64,000 nt of DNA, taken from positions 1 through 64,000 of the forward strand of contig JADIZR010000022.1 of NCBI GenBank assembly GCA_016704655.1, in the 5' to 3' direction. The DNA comes from Pseudomonadota bacterium. Its GTDB lineage: Bacteria > Pseudomonadota > Gammaproteobacteria > Steroidobacterales > Steroidobacteraceae. Below are positions 38,461 to 46,516 of this stretch, piece by piece (within the stretch, counting starts at the first letter, position 1; each line of letters starts with the position of its first letter). The translations under genes were made by a program, and so were the position numbers. Under the pieces are notes generated by a model. It was not told where the DNA came from. It ran no database searches and saw nothing but the letters and a program-made list of their open reading frames with translations.

Positions 38461-40173
38461 ATGACACATCGATCGGCCTTCGCCGTCGTGGCCGTCCTGG
38501 CCACGGCACTGCTCCCGCCCGTTACGACGCTGGCGCAACAGCCCGCGCAGACGGTGACGACTGCACCGGTCGCCACCGTCGCCAATCCGCTGGCGGAAGC
38601 CATCCGCGACCGCATCGACCATCTGCGCTACGAGAAGCAGCAGGACTTGCGCGGGGCACGCGTCATCGCCGACGAGCTGGTCGCAAAGTACTACGAGGCG
38701 CAGCAGTTCCAGCCTGCCTGGCAGGACCCGGCGAGGCTCGACGAACTCGTCGCAAGCATCGAAGACCTGCGCAACGACGGTCTCGATCCCAACGACTACC
38801 ACCTCGAGGCGCTCCGCTCGTACCGCCTGGACGTGCGCATGCAATCGCCGCTGACGCTGCAGGATCGCGCCGACCTCGAACTGCTCGCGACCGACGCCTT
38901 CATGCTCGGGCTCTATCATGTCTACCTTGGCAAGGTCGATCCGGTGAAGTTGAGTGCGCAATGGAACTTCTCGCAGCGCCCGACGCCAACGTTCGACCAA
39001 GGATTGCAGCGCTTCTCGGCGCGTCTCGCCGCCGGCGAAATCCGCGTAGCCTTCGACAGCGCGCGACCGTCGCACGCCTGGTATCAGCGTGGTCGTGATC
39101 GCCTGCAGGAACACCGTGCAATCGCTGCGGCTGGCGGCTGGCCGGGCATTCCTGACGGCCCCACGCTGAAGCCCGGCATGAGCGACACGCGCGTGCCGGT
39201 GCTGCGCAAGCGGCTGGAGATTACGCGGGACCTGGCGCCAGCGCCGGGGACAACCGCAGCCCCGGATCCCGACCTCTACGACGCGGCGCTCGAGCAGGCG
39301 GTCAAGGCGTTCCAGGAACGTCATGGCCTGGCGCCGGACGGTGCGGTCGGTCCGGGCACGCGCGCCGCGATGAACGTGTCGGTCGCGCAGCGGATCGACC
39401 AGATCCGAGTCAATCTGGAGCGCGGTCGCTGGACCCTGCACGAGATGAAAGGCGAGTTCGTGCTGGTCGACGTCGCCGGCTTCTACGTGAGCTACTTCCG
39501 CAACGATGAACCCGTCTGGACGTCGAAAGTCGTCGTCGGCCGGGACCAGCGCGAAACGCCGATCTTCCGCTCGAAGATCACCTACGTCGTGTTCAATCCG
39601 ACGTGGACCATTCCGCCGGGCATCCTGGTCAAGGACAAGCTGCCCGAGTTGCGGCGCAACCCCGGCGCGCTGAAGCGCATGAACATCCGTGTGCTCGATC
39701 GCAGCGGGCGCGAAGTGAATCCCCATTCGGTCAACTGGAACCAGTACGGGCCTTCGCGCTTGCCGCCGTACCAGTTCGTGCAGGATCCGGGCCCGAACAA
39801 TGCGCTTGGCCTGGTCAAGATCATGTTCCCCAATCCGTACCTCGTGTACCTGCACGATTCGCCGGCGAAGTCGCTGTACGAACAGGACCAGCGCACTTTC
39901 AGCTCGGGCTGCATCCGCGTGCAGCAGCCGTTCGAACTGACGGAACTCGTGCTCAACGACCCGCAGTGGAACCGGCAGCAGATCGACGCCGTGATCGCAA
40001 CGAAGGAAACACGGACCGTCAACCTGAAGACGCCGGTTCCCGTCCTGCTGCTGTACTGGACAGCCCAGCCGCGACCGGATGGGCAGGTGATCTTCCGTAA
40101 CGACGTCTACGGCCGCGACCCACCGACGCTTGCGGCACTCGACAGCGACTTCCGCGTGCCGGTAGTCAACTGA
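38461..40173 (+). CDS. L,D-transpeptidase, YcbB/LdtD type
   Basis: 570 residues. A signal peptide ends near residue 26 (T-L-A-Q). It has the scaffold domain of YcbB (F-Q-P-A-W-Q-D, L-D-P-N-D-Y-H), a peptidoglycan-binding domain (F-Q-E-R-H-G-L-A-P-D-G-A-V-G-P-G-T, about 281-297) and the YkuD catalytic domain (about 325-510) with Y-L-H-D-S-P and S-S-G-C-I-R-V, where Cys484 is the nucleophile. It makes 3-3 crosslinks in the periplasm and can give beta-lactam resistance. It follows rimO by 20 bases and is followed by a terminator hairpin. Confidence 0.94.
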   Translation: MTHRSAFAVVAVLATALLPPVTTLAQQPAQTVTTAPVATVANPLAEAIRDRIDHLRYEKQQDLRGARVIADELVAKYYEAQQFQPAWQDPARLDELVASIEDLRNDGLDPNDYHLEALRSYRLDVRMQSPLTLQDRADLELLATDAFMLGLYHVYLGKVDPVKLSAQWNFSQRPTPTFDQGLQRFSARLAAGEIRVAFDSARPSHAWYQRGRDRLQEHRAIAAAGGWPGIPDGPTLKPGMSDTRVPVLRKRLEITRDLAPAPGTTAAPDPDLYDAALEQAVKAFQERHGLAPDGAVGPGTRAAMNVSVAQRIDQIRVNLERGRWTLHEMKGEFVLVDVAGFYVSYFRNDEPVWTSKVVVGRDQRETPIFRSKITYVVFNPTWTIPPGILVKDKLPELRRNPGALKRMNIRVLDRSGREVNPHSVNWNQYGPSRLPPYQFVQDPGPNNALGLVKIMFPNPYLVYLHDSPAKSLYEQDQRTFSSGCIRVQQPFELTELVLNDPQWNRQQIDAVIATKETRTVNLKTPVPVLLLYWTAQPRPDGQVIFRNDVYGRDPPTLAALDSDFRVPVVN

Positions 40174-40185
40174 CGGATAAAAGAA

Positions 40186-40218
40186 GGCCGGCGAACCTTG
40201 CGGTAGCCGGCCGAATTT
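40186..40218 (+). terminator. Rho-independent terminator after the L,D-transpeptidase gene
   Basis: GGCCGGC (40186-40192) pairs with GCCGGCC (40206-40212) over a 13-base loop, followed by GAATTTTC. A run of A precedes the stem, so it may work in both directions. Confidence 0.75.
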
Positions 40219-40351
40219 TCACGCAGGAGGAAAAACGTACGGGGGACAGGTTGCCCGCGCAGGATTTTTCCTGCTTCGGGGATATCCGTCGGCGTATACG
40301 TGGAAATTACTACTGCCGCGCCGCGTGGATGCAAGAACCAGGGGATGATCG

Positions 40352-41299
40352 ATGCGGGCATTGCGCTACCAGACCTTCGCCGACCCTGTCGACCTGCGCT
40401 TCGAGGACGTGCCCGAACCGGTACCTGCAGCCGGAGAAGTTCTCGTTCGCATTCACGCCGCAAGCGTCAACCCGGTTGACTGGAAAATTGCCACTGGCGG
40501 CTTCCGGTTGCTGGTGCGGGGCGGTCTGCCACGCACGATGGGCTCGGATTTCGCCGGCGAGGTGATTGCCATCGGCGCAGGGTCGACGAGGCTCGCGCCA
40601 GGCGATCGCGTCTTCGGTTTTGTCGATCCCTTCACGCGCACTGGCGGCACGTTCGCCGAGTTCGCCGCCGTCCCTTCGAAATTCGCACACCGGCTGCCGG
40701 ATGCGGTGCCATTCCGCGACGCGGCCGCGTTGGCCTGCGTCGGCGCCACGGCTGTCACGCTCTGCAATCTCGGCCGAGTGACGACGGGTAGCAGGGTGCT
40801 GGTCAATGGCGCAGCGGGTGGTGTCGGGCACATGGCAGTACAGGTGGCCAAAGCACGGGGTGCAAGTGTCACCGCGACGTCGAGCGCGACACGGCACAAC
40901 TTCCTGAGCGAGCTCGGCGCCGATGCCTGCATCGACTACCGCAGCGTACCGATGGATCAGTGGCCGCAGGGCTTCGACGCCGTGCTCGATTGCGTGCCGA
41001 ACCTGCCACGCGCGGTGCAGCGCAAACTGCTGCGGCGGGACGGCAGCTACGTCACCACCGTTCCCGGTCCAGTCACGTTCCTGTTGGACCCGTTGCTCAA
41101 CCTGCTTGGTGGCGTGCAACGGCGGGGTGTCATGCTGCAACCGGACGCGGCAGTGATGCAGGAACTCCTGGGCTACGTGGCACAGGGCCAGTTGCGCTGC
41201 TCGATCGAGCAGGAATTCCCGTTGAGCGAGGCGCGGCGCGCCATCGAGCGCTCCCGGTCAGGGCGGGTGCAGGGCAAGATCCTGCTCCGCGTCCCCTGA
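40352..41299 (+). CDS. NADPH:quinone oxidoreductase-like medium-chain dehydrogenase
   Basis: 315 residues, zinc-free MDR. N-terminal half: S-V-N-P-V-D-W-K-I-A-T-G (about 35-46) and M-G-S-D-F-A-G-E-V; Rossmann loop V-N-G-A-A-G-G-V-G-H-M-A-V-Q (about 151-164), the form typical of zeta-crystallin-like and RTN4IP1-like reductases. Expected to reduce quinones or enones with NAD(P)H in the cytoplasm. ATG 40352 has AGGGG nine bases upstream. Stand-alone gene, bounded by the transpeptidase terminator and a hairpin at 41318-41367. Confidence 0.88.
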   Translation: MRALRYQTFADPVDLRFEDVPEPVPAAGEVLVRIHAASVNPVDWKIATGGFRLLVRGGLPRTMGSDFAGEVIAIGAGSTRLAPGDRVFGFVDPFTRTGGTFAEFAAVPSKFAHRLPDAVPFRDAAALACVGATAVTLCNLGRVTTGSRVLVNGAAGGVGHMAVQVAKARGASVTATSSATRHNFLSELGADACIDYRSVPMDQWPQGFDAVLDCVPNLPRAVQRKLLRRDGSYVTTVPGPVTFLLDPLLNLLGGVQRRGVMLQPDAAVMQELLGYVAQGQLRCSIEQEFPLSEARRAIERSRSGRVQGKILLRVP

Positions 41300-41317
41300 A
41301 CCAGATGGAAAATGGGG

Positions 41318-41367
41318 AAATGGGGACGCTCACCTATTTCTCGGAAAACAGGTGAGCGTCCCCTATT
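41318..41367. repeat. REP-like hairpin with flanking A/T and CT tracts
   Basis: GGGGACGCTCACCT (41322-41335) pairs perfectly with AGGTGAGCGTCCCC (41350-41363) over a 14-base loop. It is flanked by AAAT on the left and TATTT on the right, then by a short (TTTCTC)-type repeat to about 41385. The form GGGGAC...GTCCCC with A/T-rich shoulders is that of REP-type elements moved by RAYT transposases; no RAYT gene is here. It also separates convergent genes and may end both transcripts. Confidence 0.82.
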
Positions 41368-41388
41368 TCTCTTTCTCTTTCTCTCCCG

Positions 41389-41874
41389 TCAGTGGTGGTG
41401 GCCGCCGGCCCCGTGCACGTGGCCGTGCTCGAGTTCTTCCTGCGTGGCCTCGCGCACTTCGGTGATCTCGACTTCGAAGTTGAGGTGCTCGCCTGCCAGC
41501 GGATGGTTGCCGTCGACGGTGACCATGTCACCCTGGATGCCGGTGACCGTCACCATGCGCGCGTGACCATCGGACGTCTGGGCCTGGAACTGCATGCCGG
41601 GCTTCAGGTTCGAGACTTTGCCAAACGAGCGCTTCGGCACGCGCTGGATGAGTTCCGCGTCACGTTCGCCGTAACCGTCGGTCGGCGCGATCTTGACGCT
41701 GAGTTTCGCTCCCGACGCCTTGCCCTCGAGCTCACGTTCGAGGCCCGGAATCAGGTTGCCGTGGCCGTGTATGTACGCGAGCGGGTCGCCGCCCGAGGAG
41801 CTGTCAAGCACTTTGCCCTCGTCGTTGGTGAGGGTGTAATGGATCAGCACGACCTTGTCCGCAGCAACGACCAT
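41389..41874 (-). CDS. slyD: FKBP-type peptidyl-prolyl isomerase, SlyD family
   Basis: 161 residues from ATG 41874; the longer frame to 42162 is a shadow of the next gene. FKBP part: V-L-I-H-Y-T-L-T-N-D-E-G-K-V-L-D-S-S and G-H-G-N-L-I-P-G-L-E-R-E-L-E-G; inserted IF domain about 70-125 with Q-R-V-P-K-R-S-F; and N-H-P-L-A-G-E-H-L-N-F-E-V. The C-terminus H-G-H-V-H-G-A-G-G-H-H-H binds metal (Ni2+), as in SlyD. It acts as folding helper and supplies nickel to hydrogenase in E. coli; no hydrogenase gene is near. A polypurine tract lies just upstream. Confidence 0.92.
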   Translation of the reverse strand: MVVAADKVVLIHYTLTNDEGKVLDSSSGGDPLAYIHGHGNLIPGLERELEGKASGAKLSVKIAPTDGYGERDAELIQRVPKRSFGKVSNLKPGMQFQAQTSDGHARMVTVTGIQGDMVTVDGNHPLAGEHLNFEVEITEVREATQEELEHGHVHGAGGHHH

Positions 41875-41889
41875 GAAACGACTCCGGAG

Positions 41890-41936
41890 TTGGGAAGGGG
41901 GAAGGGGAAGGGAGGAAGGATAGGAAGGAAGAAGAA
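41890..41936. repeat. Polypurine tract upstream of slyD
   Basis: The + strand is almost entirely A and G from about 41890 to 41936 (runs of GGGAAG and GGAAGG). It occupies the slyD 5' region, between slyD and the upstream DUF4870-like gene. Confidence 0.75.
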
Positions 41937-41941
41937 CGCAT

Positions 41942-42349
41942 TCAGACGGGCTGCCCGTCCTTGAGCTTGAGCCAGCCGCGCGCGACGCGATAAATGACCC
42001 AGACGCCGACGATGAAGATGCCGATCGGGAACGTGACGAACCCGACGAGCACGAAGAACAGGGGCAGCGACAACAGGAACACGACCGTGACCCAGAGCGC
42101 GGCGAACCAGAACGTGCGCAGCTGCCAGGCGAAGTGCGATTCCAGGTGGGTGCCACGGGCATCGCCGCGGCGGATGTAGTTCATCACCACCGCGACGATC
42201 GAGGGCAGGCCGAACACGAAGGCCGTGGCGATGAACGCCGAGCCGAACATGCCGATCAGGGCGCTCGCCGCGTGCAGCGCATACATCCAGTGCGTATAGC
42301 GGACGAGCGATTCATCCGCGACCGCCAGCGAAGAAGCCGGTGAGTTCAT
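41942..42349 (-). CDS. Small membrane protein, DUF4870-like
   Basis: 135 residues. Three hydrophobic segments: about 26-56 (A-L-H-A-A-S-A-L-I-G-M-F-G-S-A-F-I), 79-100 and 103-125. The Y-x-x-R-G-D-A-R-G-T-H-L-E-S-H-F-A-W-Q-L-R-T-F-W motif between the first two (shown in part) is typical of this widespread group of small inner-membrane proteins (TIC20-like fold suggested for some). No function known. Lies between ypfH and slyD on the same strand. Confidence 0.78.
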   Translation of the reverse strand: MNSPASSLAVADESLVRYTHWMYALHAASALIGMFGSAFIATAFVFGLPSIVAVVMNYIRRGDARGTHLESHFAWQLRTFWFAALWVTVVFLLSLPLFFVLVGFVTFPIGIFIVGVWVIYRVARGWLKLKDGQPV

Positions 42350-42390
42350 CGATTTTGCGCCCTTGTGAGCGGTTCCGTGGGGTGCCTATC

Positions 42391-43089
42391 CTACTGCGTC
42401 ACGCCGTCCGGTGGAGGAACACCCTGCCGCATCGCGGCCTCCCAATGACGCTTCGGCACGTGGGTTCGCAGCCGCCGGACCACCAGGTCGAGCACTTCTG
42501 CGTCGATTCCGTGCCCCAGACAGGGAATGGCATCTGCGACGACGTCGGCGCCGAGCGCCACCAGGTGTTTCGCCATTGCGACGGTGAGGCCGTAAGGGAT
42601 CACTGCGTCGGCCTTGCCGTGGATCAGGAACAACGTCGTGCCGGCCGGATGAGTCGCCGGCAACCGGGCATAGTGACCGGCAAGCGCCACCACACGTCCG
42701 GCAAGCACGTCGTCGCCCGCCTGGGCCGCCGCCTCGAGCGCCATGATGGCCCCCTGCGAAAAGCCCACCAGCACCGTGGCTTCCGGGCCGAGGTCCGCAG
42801 CACGCTGCCATTGCCGGATCGCCGCTACGAACTGCGGCATTGCGGCGGCAACCCGTTCGACCCGCCTGGCGTCGTCGATGCCCTCGACGGTAAACCACTG
42901 GTAGCCACTGCCGCAGCTCGCCGGTTGAGGCGCTCGCAGGCTCGCCACCAGCGCTTCCGGGTATTCCGCCGCGAGCCGCTCGCCCACCGGCCGCATGTCC
43001 TCTTCGCTGGCACCGGGGCCATGGAACAGCAACACGAGCTGCCGTGCAGCGCGGCTCGGCTGCTGGATGATCAGGGCCTGCTCCGTCAT
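42391..43089 (-). CDS. ypfH: Alpha/beta-hydrolase esterase, YpfH type
   Basis: 232 residues from ATG 43089, the same length as E. coli YpfH; ATG 43101 is also possible, and the open frame to 43548 is a shadow. Signature: L-V-L-L-F-H-G-P-G-A (oxyanion), Q-W-F-T-V-E-G-I (as in YpfH), nucleophile elbow V-G-F-S-Q-G-A-I-M-A (Ser about 116), then H-G-K-A-D-A-V-I-P (Asp) and L-G-H-G-I-D (His). Carboxylesterase/phospholipase-like, cytoplasmic, preferring short acyl chains in the E. coli enzyme. It is in a leftward row with the neighbouring methyltransferase-like and GNAT genes. Confidence 0.9.
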   Translation of the reverse strand: MTEQALIIQQPSRAARQLVLLFHGPGASEEDMRPVGERLAAEYPEALVASLRAPQPASCGSGYQWFTVEGIDDARRVERVAAAMPQFVAAIRQWQRAADLGPEATVLVGFSQGAIMALEAAAQAGDDVLAGRVVALAGHYARLPATHPAGTTLFLIHGKADAVIPYGLTVAMAKHLVALGADVVADAIPCLGHGIDAEVLDLVVRRLRTHVPKRHWEAAMRQGVPPPDGVTQ

Positions 43090-43148
43090 GCCGTGCAGCA
43101 TGGACGATCCAGGGAGCAACTTGCCAATGGCACGGGCGTGCGCCTCGC

Positions 43149-43619
43149 TCAGAGCCAGCGGCGGACGGACCGTCGATAGGCGTCGAATTCGCCGGCGAAG
43201 AGTCCCGCGAGGATGCGTTCCTCGGGTTCGATCTGGAAGCGATTGAGGTACAGCAGGAAAACCGGCAGGACGGCGAAGGCCGCCGGACTGGCGAGCCACA
43301 CGGCCCACGCAGCCAGCCCGAGCAGCATGCCGAGGTACATCGGGTTGCGTGTATGGCGGTAGATGCCGGAGCGCACCATCGAGGATGCGGCTTGCGGCGT
43401 CGTCGGATTCACCGTCGTACGCACCCGGCGGAATTCGAGCACCCCGGCAACTGCAATCACGATCCCGGTGACGAGCAGCAATACGGCAGTGCCCAGCCGC
43501 CAGTACCCGCCCCACTCCAGGCCGGGAGTCCATCGGGCCAGCAACCACATGTACAACGCCGCGGTCGCAACGACGGCGACTGGCGGGACACGCAGTTCAA
43601 GCGACGATCCAGCGTGCAC
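43149..43619 (-). CDS. Isoprenylcysteine carboxyl methyltransferase-like membrane protein
   Basis: About 156 residues if GTG 43619 is used; this start is after the GNAT stop and leads directly into the usual L-E-L-R-V-P-P-V-A-V-V-A beginning. The longer frame to 43736 overlaps GNAT. Membrane helices at about 10-30, 38-60 and 96-125. The conserved C-terminal catalytic part reads G-I-Y-R-H-T-R-N-P-M-Y-L-G-M-L (about 84-98) and E-E-R-I-L-A-G-L-F-A-G-E-F-D-A-Y-R, as in PEMT/ICMT-type SAM-dependent methyltransferases. Substrate unknown. Confidence 0.84.
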   Translation of the reverse strand: MHAGSSLELRVPPVAVVATAALYMWLLARWTPGLEWGGYWRLGTAVLLLVTGIVIAVAGVLEFRRVRTTVNPTTPQAASSMVRSGIYRHTRNPMYLGMLLGLAAWAVWLASPAAFAVLPVFLLYLNRFQIEPEERILAGLFAGEFDAYRRSVRRWL

Positions 43620-43656
43620 GGCGAGTTGTCTTCTGATCAAGCCGCGGGCAGCCGGC

Positions 43657-44259
43657 TCAGGCCCGGAGTTGCTTGAAGTAGAACACGGTTGGAAACAGTT
43701 GCCCGGCGGGCGTGGTCGCGTAGTCCGGTATTTCACCCGCGCGAGTCCACCCCAGGTGACGGTAGACGTCCTCTGCGTGCGAGCCGAGCAACGTGTCGAG
43801 GAACAGCAGCGAACGCCCGCGGCGCCTTGACTCGGCTTCCAGTTCGCCCATCAGGAGCGTGGCGATGCCATTCCCTCGCGCAGCACGCAGCACCTGGAGT
43901 TTCTGCACCTCGGCCCGATGCCGGCCATTTTCTTTGTCGCACAACGAGAGCTGCACCGTGCCGACGACGACACCCTCCTGCTCGGCGACCCAGAGCAGCT
44001 GGTCCCCGCTGAGGGAGGCGAAGACTTCTTGCCAGTAGCGATCCGCGGTTTCGCGTGACACCGGCGCGAGGAAGCCGATGGACGCCCCCGAATGCACCGC
44101 GTCGATCAACAAATCGCCGAGCGGTTCGACTAACGAGGTGTCCGGCGCAGCGACGCGACGCACGACGACCGGGCTGGATGACCTCGCGGGTCCGTCGACG
44201 GTCGAAGCCGCCGGCAAGTCGGTGTAGCAGCATTCAAGGGAGGGGTGTATAGCCAGCAT
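43657..44259 (-). CDS. GNAT-family N-acetyltransferase
   Basis: 200 residues; the first 30 are not family-like, so the true start may be within. Acetyl-CoA site: V-Q-K-L-Q-V-L-R-A-A-R-G-N-G-I-A-T-L-L-M (about 118-137), of the R/Q-x-x-G-x-G/A type, preceded by L-L-W-V-A-E-Q-E-G-V-V-V-G-T-V-Q-L. The final strand is V-F-Y-F-K. Related proteins acetylate small amines or antibiotics. First of a leftward row GNAT, ICMT-like, ypfH, DUF4870-like, slyD. Confidence 0.85.
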   Translation of the reverse strand: MLAIHPSLECCYTDLPAASTVDGPARSSSPVVVRRVAAPDTSLVEPLGDLLIDAVHSGASIGFLAPVSRETADRYWQEVFASLSGDQLLWVAEQEGVVVGTVQLSLCDKENGRHRAEVQKLQVLRAARGNGIATLLMGELEAESRRRGRSLLFLDTLLGSHAEDVYRHLGWTRAGEIPDYATTPAGQLFPTVFYFKQLRA

Positions 44260-44480
44260 GGCCCTGCGAACCGTGGTTGCGAAACGGTAGTAAGCCTAGC
44301 ACCGATCTTTTAGACACTGTCTTGGATGAAATACAACGCATTCCGGGCCTGGTCTGGTCGGGGTTTTCCCCGTCCGTAACCTCACGGATGTGTTGCTTTT
44401 GGACTACGTCCTAAGCTTCGCTGGCGATTATTGTAGGTCTGGACCGCGGTCCGCCTGAATCCCCTCACGGAGACACAGAC

Positions 44481-44864
44481 ATGAAGCTCACCAAGTTCGC
44501 CCTGCTGGCGGTCGCCGCCGGTTGCACGCTGGCCAGCCAAAGCGTGTATGCCCAGGCCATGGAAGTCGTGACGGTCGAAGCCGTCCGCGAAATCGTCGTC
44601 GGCAAATCGCTGATCGGCGCGCCGATCAAGGAACTGACCATTCGTTCGCGCGTCAGCTACGCGGACCTCGACCTGACCACGGCCACTGGCGTCGCGACCC
44701 TCGAGCAGCGCGTTAAGGATGCCGCCGCTTCATCGTGCAAGGAAATCAAGGTCGATGTGCCGGTCGAGGGCTGGACCATCGATCGCTGCGTCCGCGTGGC
44801 GACCGAAGATGCGATGCTGCAGGTGAACAAGGCCGCCGCCGACGCGGAGGCCGCGAAGAAATAA
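44481..44864 (+). CDS. UrcA-family secreted protein
   Basis: 127 residues. Signal peptide to about residue 25 (V-Y-A-Q-A). The body has the UrcA pattern: V-S-Y-A-D-L-D-L-T-T-A-T-G-V-A-T-L-E-Q-R-V-K-D-A-A (about 59-83) and two cysteines, S-S-C-K-E and D-R-C-V-R, that likely form a disulphide. The family is common in Caulobacterales, Sphingomonadales and Steroidobacter-type bacteria; function unknown, predicted periplasmic. CACGGAG precedes the ATG by about nine bases. The C-terminal tail is Ala/Lys-rich. A hairpin follows at 44891-44916. Confidence 0.85.
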   Translation: MKLTKFALLAVAAGCTLASQSVYAQAMEVVTVEAVREIVVGKSLIGAPIKELTIRSRVSYADLDLTTATGVATLEQRVKDAAASSCKEIKVDVPVEGWTIDRCVRVATEDAMLQVNKAAADAEAAKK

Positions 44865-44890
44865 TCGAGCAGCAAACTCGTGCAATGAAA

Positions 44891-44916
44891 GGCGAGTGAC
44901 CTCACCGTCACTCGCC
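44891..44916. terminator. Hairpin between convergent genes
   Basis: GGCGAGTGAC (44891-44900) pairs perfectly with GTCACTCGCC (44907-44916) over a 6-base loop. On the - strand it is followed by TTTCATT, so it probably ends the amine-oxidase transcript; on the + strand there is no T-run. Confidence 0.7.
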
Positions 44917-44929
44917 GCCTCGTGCGTAC

Positions 44930-46375
44930 TCAGGCGAGTTGCTGCGCCACCGCGCTGGCTGCGCGCTCGCCCGATTCGATTGCACCTTCCATGCCACGCG
45001 CACTCACCGACGTGTGCTCGCCGCAGAAATGCACGCGACCCCGCGGCTGGAACATCGCGGGCAGGAACTTCGTGACCGTACCGGGATTGAAATAGGCCCA
45101 CGCACCACCGGCGAACGGGTCCTGCTCCCAGGAATGCTGGCCGATCACCTGCAGCGTACCCTTTGCCGCGGGCCGCATTTGCTCGACCTGCGCCACAACG
45201 TAGCGCGCAGCGTCTTCCTTCCCAAGGCGGTCGAGGTGCCTGGCACCGGGTCCAAACGCGGAGACGAGGAGGCTCGACACCTGGTCGTCCCTCGCCTCGT
45301 GATAGATCGCGGAAACACGGCCGATCGGGGAATCGGTCCACATCGAGGGCTCGAGGTCATCGACCTCCCAGAACGGGCGTGACACCTGCAGCGCAACCTG
45401 GTGGATCGGCTGGTAAGGCAGCGATTTCACGGCACGCGCCTGCATGCCTGCGAGATCCGGTCGCAGGTCGATGCGCCGCAGCGTCGTGAACGGCACGGCA
45501 CACACGACGGCGCGCGCGGAATAACGGGCGCCGTCGTTCGTGCGAACCGTAACACCGGCACCCGTCGCCTCCGCCTCGATGGACCTGACGGTCTGCTTGA
45601 ACCGCACCGGCTGCCGCAGTTGCGCGGCCATCGCAAGCGGGAGCTTCTGGTTGCCTCCCCTGGCCTGCAGTATCACTGGCCTGGTCGATTTCTGCGCCGC
45701 GGTGAACGCCGACACGTACGCCATCATCAGCGCGGAAATGTCCCTGGCGTTCAGGCCGTAGGTCGGAATCGTGTCGTAGGCGAGTTCGATCATCGGATCG
45801 GTTGCGCCCTGCTGGCGCAGGAAGTCGCGCATCGACACGTCCAGCGGCGCGTTCTTCGCCTCGTACCAGCCTGCGGTCGAGGCGAGCGGATTTTCCTGGC
45901 TCGTCACCAGCGGCACGTATTGCCACGGCATCATCTCGCGCAGCGCGGGCGGGAACGGATTGCGGGGTGAGTCCGTCCATTCCGAACGGCTCACCGGTTT
46001 GCCATCGAGCACGAGGGTGAACTTCGCGTGCTTCGACAGCCGCGGCACCTGGTCTTCGAGCGGCACGGCGACGCGGGTCGCGACCTCCATCAGTCGCCGG
46101 TAATCGCCGTAGATGTTGTTGCCGCCCGCCTCGGGGACGCCCTGGACGTCGGCGAACGTGAGGACACGGCCGCCCACGCGGTCCTGACCTTCCAGCACCA
46201 GCACCTTGAAGCCTTTCTGCTCCAGGACCCAGGCCGCCTGCAGACCGGAGAGACCGGCTCCGACGACGATCACGTCCGCCCTGTCCTCGACGGCCCAGGC
46301 GCGTCGCCCGGCGAGCAGGGTGACGCCGGTGAGCGCGCCCGAGTGCAGCAGGAATTCGCGGCGGGAAAGGGTCAT
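44930..46375 (-). CDS. Flavin monoamine oxidase, Tat-exported
   Basis: 481 residues from ATG 46375; a frame through the poly-G tract to 46525 adds a meaningless poly-Pro leader. The N-terminus is a twin-arginine signal (L-S-R-R-E-F-L-L). FAD domain: V-I-V-V-G-A-G-L-S-G-L-Q-A-A (about 36-49), E-G-Q-D-R-V-G-G-R-V, and the C-terminal flavin block H-F-C-G-E-H-T-S with E-G-A-I-E-S-G-E-R-A-A. Resembles bacterial amine oxidases/putrescine oxidases and L-amino-acid oxidases; periplasmic if Tat-exported. The decayed glucosidase gene lies upstream on the same strand, beyond the poly-G run. Confidence 0.9.
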   Translation of the reverse strand: MTLSRREFLLHSGALTGVTLLAGRRAWAVEDRADVIVVGAGLSGLQAAWVLEQKGFKVLVLEGQDRVGGRVLTFADVQGVPEAGGNNIYGDYRRLMEVATRVAVPLEDQVPRLSKHAKFTLVLDGKPVSRSEWTDSPRNPFPPALREMMPWQYVPLVTSQENPLASTAGWYEAKNAPLDVSMRDFLRQQGATDPMIELAYDTIPTYGLNARDISALMMAYVSAFTAAQKSTRPVILQARGGNQKLPLAMAAQLRQPVRFKQTVRSIEAEATGAGVTVRTNDGARYSARAVVCAVPFTTLRRIDLRPDLAGMQARAVKSLPYQPIHQVALQVSRPFWEVDDLEPSMWTDSPIGRVSAIYHEARDDQVSSLLVSAFGPGARHLDRLGKEDAARYVVAQVEQMRPAAKGTLQVIGQHSWEQDPFAGGAWAYFNPGTVTKFLPAMFQPRGRVHFCGEHTSVSARGMEGAIESGERAASAVAQQLA

Positions 46376-46428
46376 CGGCGGCACGTCTCCAGCATCGCGG
46401 CCGGCGATCCGGTCACCGCAGGGTTCGT

Positions 46429-46515
<87 letters not shown>

Positions 46516-46516
46516 C

